A stretch of DNA of 36,687 bases from Candidatus Abyssobacteria bacterium SURF_5 (lineage in GTDB: Bacteria > Abyssobacteria > SURF-5): positions 1-36,687 of the forward strand of contig QZKU01000060.1 in the NCBI GenBank assembly GCA_003598085.1, given 5' to 3'. Below, one piece after another: positions 32,212-36,687 of the stretch; position 1 is the first letter of the stretch; every line of letters begins with the position of its first letter. A model generated the notes under the pieces. It saw nothing but the letters and a program-made list of their open reading frames with translations. It was not told the DNA's origin and ran no database searches. Both the position numbers and the translations under genes were made by a program.

Positions 32212-33138
32212 GTGAACAAAAAAAAGAAACACAAGCCGAAAGAGGCTGAAAAACGGGAGAAAATAGCCATCATCTTCCAGGGAGGGGCCTCGCGAGGAGC
32301 CTTCCAGGCGGGCGCCATGAAGTACCTTGAAGAAAAAGGTATCCATCCCGATATGATCATCGGCAGCTCAATCGGAGTGGTTAACGCCTGCCTCTATGCG
32401 ACCGGCGGCATAGAAAGAATGGAGGAGTTCTGGACCGGCTTCCGCACAAACTTTCTCCTGCCGGGAATAAGCCTGAGCGAAAACATCTTCATGGGCAATT
32501 CACTCCTCTCAATGAAATGGTGGTTCAGGAAAATCGAACGATATATGGACTTCGACAAGATACTGAATAGCCCGATCGAGATTTCGTTCATCCTTACCAA
32601 CCTCTCTCACGGCAGCGGAGAACTGCGCTCGAATCGGACGGAAAAAACCGTCAGGGATATGCGCATTATATCCAGGATCGGATATACGATCCCCGGTCTC
32701 TACCCTCCTGTCCGGTTCAAGGGAGACTACTGGTGTGACGGCGGGTTCGTATGGAACGTTCCGCTGGAATACGCGCTCGCCGGCGGAGCCACAAGAATCT
32801 ACATGCTTCTGTGCATCGGCAGAAAATTGCCGAAACAAACCAGCTTCTCAAACATCTATCAGGTCCTGTCCCGTTTCTACGACGTGATGTGGGTCCACGT
32901 CGGCAGCGGAGGCGTCATCCAGCGAAACTTCGCCCACGAGATGTACAAGGGAGCCAATATTGCAATCGTCGAGCCAACCACGTATCTCGGAGGCTTCAGC
33001 ATGACAAACCTCTTCTCGTTTAATCCCGCCAAGGCCCGCGAATTCATTGAAGAGGGCTACCGTGACGCGCGCGACCAACTGAGACTTGAGCAAAGAGGCA
33101 GGAAGCAAAAAGGCCTGTCCTTTTCGGACAGGCCTTAG
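32212..33138 (+). CDS. Patatin-like phospholipase
   Basis: A 308-residue serine hydrolase of the patatin/RssA/ExoU family, acting on acyl-ester lipids by a Ser-Asp dyad. Seen: the oxyanion hole GGASRGAFQAG, the nucleophile elbow GSSIGV, and the catalytic Asp in CDGGFVWNVPLEYA. The N-terminus is highly basic (KKKKHKPKEAEKREK) with no signal peptide, so it is probably cytoplasmic or membrane-peripheral. The C-terminal 60 residues are predicted helical and basic. Its 3' end overlaps the terminator of the opposing ferredoxin gene. Confidence 0.92.
   Translation: MNKKKKHKPKEAEKREKIAIIFQGGASRGAFQAGAMKYLEEKGIHPDMIIGSSIGVVNACLYATGGIERMEEFWTGFRTNFLLPGISLSENIFMGNSLLSMKWWFRKIERYMDFDKILNSPIEISFILTNLSHGSGELRSNRTEKTVRDMRIISRIGYTIPGLYPPVRFKGDYWCDGGFVWNVPLEYALAGGATRIYMLLCIGRKLPKQTSFSNIYQVLSRFYDVMWVHVGSGGVIQRNFAHEMYKGANIAIVEPTTYLGGFSMTNLFSFNPAKAREFIEEGYRDARDQLRLEQRGRKQKGLSFSDRP
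33107..33136 (-). terminator. Terminator of the ferredoxin gene, inside the patatin 3' end
   Basis: A perfect 11-bp stem (33110-33120 with 33126-33136, loop TTTTC) with a T5 run on the minus strand (33111-33107). It overlaps the last codons of the patatin gene; on the plus strand it has no T-run. Confidence 0.75.
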
Positions 33139-33154
33139 AATAGATACGTGAGGC

Positions 33155-33349
33155 TTACGCTTCTTCCACTTGGATCGCTTCGACCGGGCATTCCTCAGCA
33201 GCTTGTTTCACCAACTCTTCGTTTCCGTTAAAGTCGGCATCCGGTTTCACGCTTGCCTGATCATTAAGTTGGAAAACATCCGGACAGGTGGTCTCGCAAA
33301 GACCGCAGCCGGTGCAGTCTTCGGTAATCCAGACCCTCTCGATTGCCAT
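33155..33349 (-). CDS. Single 4Fe-4S ferredoxin
   Basis: A 64-residue soluble electron carrier: CTGCGLCETTCPDVF supplies three ligands by C-x2-C-x2-C, and ECPVEAIQVEEA supplies the fourth Cys. The pattern fits the single-cluster Desulfovibrio/Thermotoga ferredoxins. The extra Cys of ETTCP has no second-cluster set. ATG start at 33349 with AGGAGG 7 bp upstream (the TTG at 33355 is not needed). Promoter at 33412-33440; terminator at 33107-33136. Confidence 0.95.
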   Translation of the reverse strand: MAIERVWITEDCTGCGLCETTCPDVFQLNDQASVKPDADFNGNEELVKQAAEECPVEAIQVEEA

Positions 33350-33411
33350 TCTCAAACCTCCTTCTCTTTAAGCTGGTTCGGCGACTCTTCACCGCCGGGT
33401 CACAAACAACC

Positions 33412-33440
33412 ATTATACAGATTCAGATCGCAAACAGCAA
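33412..33440 (-). promoter_or_regulatory. Promoter of the ferredoxin gene
   Basis: Minus strand TTGCTG (33440-33435), 17 bp, perfect TATAAT (33417-33412). The start is predicted near 33405 with a leader of about 55 nt. The rest of the gap to the phosphoribosyltransferase gene holds nothing else recognisable. Confidence 0.65.
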
Positions 33441-33627
33441 GTACAATCAGACTTGCTGCGCTCCAACATATCGACCCGAAAAATCTTCGTGTATTTGTAT
33501 CTAATCAACCAAATCCTTTCGTCATTCCTGCGGGATCTGCCCTGACTTTTCGATGGAGCAGAAATCATCTCTGACTGTCACGCCTCAGCATGACCCAGCC
33601 GCTCAGTGCATTTTTTTATGGAAATTT

Positions 33628-33635
33628 GTTATATT
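33628..33635 (+). promoter_or_regulatory. Possible extended -10 of the phosphoribosyltransferase gene
   Basis: TGT then TATATT at 33630-33635 gives an extended -10 element. No convincing -35 is seen at 33607-33612. The start would be near 33642, 40 nt before the ATG. Confidence 0.4.
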
Positions 33636-33681
33636 GTAAGTGGAAGCCAGTGGTCTGCCAAAAGATGACCAGGAGAGACTT

Positions 33682-34323
33682 ATGTTTAGAAATCGGACGG
33701 ACGCCGCGTTACGGCTGGCCGAACATCTGGATAAATATAAGAATCAAAACCCGCTCGTGCTGGGGATTCCTCGCGGAGGAGTAGTTGTCGCCTCAGTGCT
33801 CGCCGAGGAATTGCATGGCGACCTCGATGTCACCCTCACGCGCAAGCTGCGAGCGCCGGGCAATCCGGAATTGGCCATGGGTTCAATTGACGAGCACGGC
33901 AAAATGTATTTGAAGCGCGAAATCATCGACATCCTGCAGGTACCTGATGAGATGATTGAAGAGGAGAGGGAGAAACAACTGGCCATCATCCGCGCAAGGA
34001 CCGAATCCTACCGCCGCATACACCCCAAAGTCCCGCTCAAAGGGAGAATCATTATTGTTTCCGACGACGGCATTGCCACCGGATCAACCATGCGAGCGGC
34101 TATAGATGCCGTACAAGCAGAAGAGCCCCAATCTGTTACAATCGCTCTCCCCGTCGGTCCGGCCCAACAGATTAGAGAATTGGCGGGCATGGTGGACGAG
34201 ATGGTTTGCCTGCTGACGCCCGAGGATTTTATGGCCGTCGGCCAATTTTATGAATCCTTCGAGCAGGTGGATGATGCGGATGTCGAAAGAATCCTGCTGA
34301 AATTCTCGGCCAGCACGATCTGA
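33682..34323 (+). CDS. Phosphoribosyltransferase-fold protein
   Basis: A 213-residue type I PRTase. The PRPP-binding loop is RIIIVSDDGIATGSTMRAAI (two acidic residues then GIATGST). The N-terminal flexible part has LGIPRGGVVVASVLAEELH, typical of the predicted-PRTase group often fused to hydrolases, and here alone. The base substrate is unknown. ATG at 33682 with AGGAG 6 bp upstream; the frame is open from 33640 but has no ribosome-binding site there. It converges with the receiver-like gene, with a 5-bp gap. Confidence 0.9.
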   Translation: MFRNRTDAALRLAEHLDKYKNQNPLVLGIPRGGVVVASVLAEELHGDLDVTLTRKLRAPGNPELAMGSIDEHGKMYLKREIIDILQVPDEMIEEEREKQLAIIRARTESYRRIHPKVPLKGRIIIVSDDGIATGSTMRAAIDAVQAEEPQSVTIALPVGPAQQIRELAGMVDEMVCLLTPEDFMAVGQFYESFEQVDDADVERILLKFSASTI

Positions 34324-34328
34324 ATCAG

Positions 34329-34724
34329 CTACCGTCGATGTAAAACCGAGAAAAACCGCCGCAGAAAATTGCCGTTCGAGGCGTTCCCCACGCGCTCGCA
34401 CGTGTCCATGACGAATTTCACGATCGGCTCGATCTTCTGAGAGCCCTGAGACCCTCCATTTCCATTTGAACCATCATTCAGCCACAGCGTCGGTACACCC
34501 GCTTTTTCAATTTTCCGCCTGACAACTTGTTTATGTCTCGGGTTCGGCAATGTCGCCAAATCAAAAATAACACAATCCATCTCACTGGAAACCAGAAGCC
34601 CCATCCCTTTTTTCGCATTCTCTGCGCCAAAAAATCTCGAACTGCACGTGCTTGCTACAATTTCCAGCGTACGATGAAGATCGGGATTTGCAGAAACCAA
34701 TAATATGTTGCTTTGTTTCTTCAT
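34329..34724 (-). CDS. Degenerate receiver-like (CheY-fold) protein
   Basis: A 131-residue protein. The start MKKQSNILLVSANPDLHRTL copies the receiver pattern (ILxVDDxxxL), but the Mg-binding acidic pair is Ser11-Ala12. Asp55 in CVIFDLATLP is in the phosphoacceptor position. No conserved Lys (KP) follows, and a Gly/Ser/Asn/Gln-rich linker (NDGSNGNGGSQGSQK) leads to a basic end. Phosphorylation by the classical route is unlikely. The ATG at 34724 is chosen by homology; the longer frame to 34961 adds non-conserved residues. No kinase is adjacent. Confidence 0.55.
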   Translation of the reverse strand: MKKQSNILLVSANPDLHRTLEIVASTCSSRFFGAENAKKGMGLLVSSEMDCVIFDLATLPNPRHKQVVRRKIEKAGVPTLWLNDGSNGNGGSQGSQKIEPIVKFVMDTCERVGNASNGNFLRRFFSVLHRR

Positions 34725-34987
34725 AATAATGTTTGCCCCCCTGTCCCGCGTCCTATAATAACTTTGTGTCTCCGCGCCTACATGTGCAATAAGCATACCA
34801 CGCGCGGCAAACGGAAACTGACTTCTGCAAGCACTGAAAGAACAAACACTTACAATTAAGGCAGGGACTTTGGGGAGTTGACGGAGACTTAAATACGGTC
34901 TTCTATGAAGAAAAATCACCTGAAATGCGGCACCGCCCGAAAGCCTGTCCCTAAAGTTCAAGTCTCAGCGTAGGGGGTTGGCTCCAT

Positions 34988-35160
34988 TTACGGCCCGAGC
35001 ATGCTGACGGCGTAGAATGGTGTCAGCCCCAGAGCCAACATAGCCGCGAAGGGGACTGCCTGGAATTACGGCGGCTGTCTTTTGCTGTGTAGATCAGGAT
35101 TATCCCCGTCACAGCGAACCAGGTGAACACTCGCCGGATCGTCTCACCGACGGGTCTTGG
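34988..35160 (-). pseudogene. Possible frameshifted remnant of a small membrane protein
   Basis: On the minus strand one frame reads GETIRRVFTWFAVTGIILIY, a clear hydrophobic segment. After a shift of one reading frame near 35065, a second hydrophobic stretch, VPFAAMLALGLTPFYAVSML, ends at a TAA (34988-34990). Joined, they would form a two-span protein; separately each frame is poor. A short ORF by chance cannot be excluded. Confidence 0.3.
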
Positions 35161-35180
35161 CCTCCGGCCTAGCAGACATA

Positions 35181-35221
35181 AAAAACCCCTGTCCCGCAGG
35201 TATATCATCCACGGGACAGGG
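35181..35221 (-). terminator. Rho-independent terminator of ilvC
   Basis: A perfect 10-bp stem (35187-35196 with 35212-35221, 15-nt loop) with five T on the minus strand (35185-35181), 52 bp after the ilvC stop. Confidence 0.78.
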
Positions 35222-35273
35222 CTACTAAAACGGGAGCATCTGTGATTCCGCGCTTGCTCCGGATAATGTCTGG

Positions 35274-36347
35274 TTATCTCTTTTTCTTCGTCGTTTGAGC
35301 TGCTCGCTCCGGCCGCAAGGACCTGACCGTGGCGCCGGCTTGCCACATCTCCGAATTCCTCATTTCAGCCAGTTCCTTGTCGAGTTTTTTCTTGTAATCG
35401 GGGGCGCTATTGGCCCTGAGAACAATCGCGGTCTCCTTGCCTGCCGCAACACGTTTATACAGCCGTTCGAAAACGGGGGAGACGGCCTTCCGAAAATCAT
35501 GCCGCCAGTCGAGCGCACCCCGTTGAGCCGTGGTGCTGCAGTTGGCATACATCCAATCCATCCCGTTTTCGCCCACCAGACGAATAAGGCTCTGCGTCAG
35601 TTCCTCCACTGTTTCATTAAACGCCTCGCTGGGGGAGTGGCCATGCTTTCTGAGAACCTTGTACTGGGCCTCCATGATCCCCGCGAGTGCGCCCATCAAT
35701 ACCCCGCGCTCGCCGGTCAGGTCGCTGTATACTTCCTTCTTGAATGTTGTGGGAAAAAGGTAGCCCGAGCCAATCGCTATCCCGAGCGCCAATGTGCGTT
35801 CCTCCGCGCGGCCCGTATAGTCCTGATGAACGGCATAGCTGCTGTTGATGCCGGCGCCTTCCAGGAAATTCCGCCGGACTGTCGTTCCCGATCCTTTCGG
35901 CGCCACCATGATCACATCGATGTTTCTCGGAGGCTTGACGCCCGTCTGCTTGCTGTACACAATCGAGAAGCCATGTGAGAAATACAGGGCATCGCCTTCC
36001 TTCAGATGCGGCTTGATGCTCGGCCACTGCGCCATCTGGCCCGCGTCCGATATCAGATACTGGATGATCGTGCCGCGTTCCGCTGCTTCCTCCAATGAAA
36101 ACAACGTCTCGCCCGGCACCCATCCGTCGGCGATCGCTTTCTTCCAATACACCTTATCGCCCGGCCATTGGCCGATGATCACGCGAATCCCGTTATCCCG
36201 CATGTTCAAGGCCTGGGCCGGACCCTGCACGCCGTATCCCAGAACCGCGACGGTCTCTTTCTTTAACACTTTCTGCGCTCGTGAAAGTGGAAATTCTTTT
36301 CGCGTTACCACCGTCTCGAGGACTCCCCCGAATTTCATCTTTGCCAT
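35274..36347 (-). CDS. ilvC: Ketol-acid reductoisomerase
   Basis: NADPH- and Mg-dependent isomeroreductase of valine, leucine and isoleucine synthesis. At 357 residues: N-terminal Rossmann domain (VAVLGYGVQGPAQALNMRDN, with a GxGxxG variant) and an all-helical C-terminal knot with the metal ligands in SDLTGERGVLMGALAG and the SE... helix. The sequence resembles the class seen in Bacteroidetes/Planctomycetes-like lineages more than the short E. coli-unlike class I type of firmicutes; the VIIGQWPGDK loop would set cofactor choice. AGAGGA lies before the ATG. Promoter at 36401-36429; terminator at 35181-35221. ilvB and ilvN are not in the window. Confidence 0.96.
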   Translation of the reverse strand: MAKMKFGGVLETVVTRKEFPLSRAQKVLKKETVAVLGYGVQGPAQALNMRDNGIRVIIGQWPGDKVYWKKAIADGWVPGETLFSLEEAAERGTIIQYLISDAGQMAQWPSIKPHLKEGDALYFSHGFSIVYSKQTGVKPPRNIDVIMVAPKGSGTTVRRNFLEGAGINSSYAVHQDYTGRAEERTLALGIAIGSGYLFPTTFKKEVYSDLTGERGVLMGALAGIMEAQYKVLRKHGHSPSEAFNETVEELTQSLIRLVGENGMDWMYANCSTTAQRGALDWRHDFRKAVSPVFERLYKRVAAGKETAIVLRANSAPDYKKKLDKELAEMRNSEMWQAGATVRSLRPERAAQTTKKKR

Positions 36348-36400
36348 TGCATTTCCTCTCCTTCTCTGAACATTTGGCGCCTCCGCAAAAATCGAAACAT

Positions 36401-36429
36401 ATTATAGCGGATATGAATCACTGAGTAAA
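36401..36429 (-). promoter_or_regulatory. Promoter of ilvC
   Basis: Minus strand TTTACT (36429-36424), 17 bp, perfect TATAAT (36406-36401). The start is predicted near 36394, giving a leader of about 47 nt with no leader peptide or attenuator visible. Confidence 0.72.
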
Positions 36430-36687
36430 GCTTTGTTCCTTTCACACGCATCTCAGACCGCCCGCTGAGGCGGATTTGTCCCGTGCCCCAAAACGCGAGT
36501 CCGATCCTTCCCGCCAATGGCTCGAGCTTTTTCCTAGCGATGCACTGCCTCTCGAAACATAATAGGCTTAAATGAAATTAATAATAACAAGCTCCTCACA
36601 AGAATTTGTGGGTTAATTGTGGCATAGGAAGGTCTCCGAGCACGTGATAAAGGGCAAGCGAAAAGGTTTCAAATGTGCGGTAGCCGT
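36430..36687. other. Intergenic region at the window end
   Basis: No supported gene. There is a short CCGCC/GGCGG inverted repeat near 36456-36471 and a CACAA/TTGTG repeat near 36597-36610. A gene may start just beyond the edge. Confidence 0.4.

Larger units (their letters stand above)
34725..35273. other. Intergenic region between the receiver-like gene and ilvC
   Basis: About 550 bp with no intact gene that I can defend. It holds the ilvC terminator (35181-35221) and a minus-strand stretch that reads like a broken small membrane protein (34988-35160). The rest shows no promoter that I trust. Confidence 0.45.

Noticed and set aside
31964-32215. An 83-codon frame before the patatin
   Set aside because: TTG start, no ribosome-binding site, overlaps the patatin start; no family pattern.

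Overview
The window is a stretch of bacterial chromosome: dense genes on both strands, recognisable sigma70-type promoters, Shine-Dalgarno sites, rho-independent terminators, lipoprotein signal peptides, a SPOR-domain protein and a type IV pseudopilin. These features point to a Gram-negative-type envelope. The ETF:quinone oxidoreductase, the flavodoxin with an iron-sulfur-flavoprotein-type cysteine motif, the small ferredoxin and the fumarate-reductase-like flavoprotein suggest a metabolism rich in low-potential electron carriers. Many products are recognisable only at family level, so I suspect an uncultivated lineage, but the phylum cannot be fixed from this sequence. I found no tRNA, rRNA, CRISPR array, insertion sequence or prophage gene.

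Layout. 1-4660 (+): a perfect-consensus promoter, a leader of about 210 nt, the ETF:quinone oxidoreductase gene with its terminator, then a large membrane protein with a spermidine-synthase-like domain. 4653-7200 (-): an Isf-like flavodoxin, a cupin and a GT-C type membrane glycosyltransferase. 7193-9874 (-): a tight group of an ATC-hydrolase-like protein, an SdhA/FrdA-like flavoprotein with a degenerate active site, and a minimal 2Fe-2S protein. 10013-15347 (-): miaB, a TPR/SPOR protein, mutS and a stand-alone RAM domain. 15613-16629 (+): a B-box/TPR protein. 16926-22487 (+): a metallophosphoesterase, hisB, hisH, a histidine-kinase-like sensor lacking the phosphoacceptor histidine, and a membrane protein.

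22541-22776 (+) has no protein gene. It carries a strong promoter followed by about 200 nt that fold on themselves and end in a U-run: a probable structured non-coding RNA, possibly 6S-like. It abuts the terminator of the opposing pseudopilin gene. 22837-24155 holds the pseudopilin and back-to-back divergent promoters; the pseudopilin leader contains a terminator-like hairpin. 24202-28667 (+) is an operon of a PcrA/UvrD helicase, pheA, a ThiD2-like protein and an ABC ATPase. 28763-33138 (+) holds small envelope proteins, a TPR lipoprotein, a CYTH protein and a patatin. The end has a ferredoxin (-), a phosphoribosyltransferase (+), a degenerate receiver (-) and ilvC (-).

Most interesting: the ncRNA locus, the flavoprotein/2Fe-2S/ATC-hydrolase-like operon whose flavoprotein has lost two of four signature catalytic residues, and the kinase with Asp in place of the H-box His.
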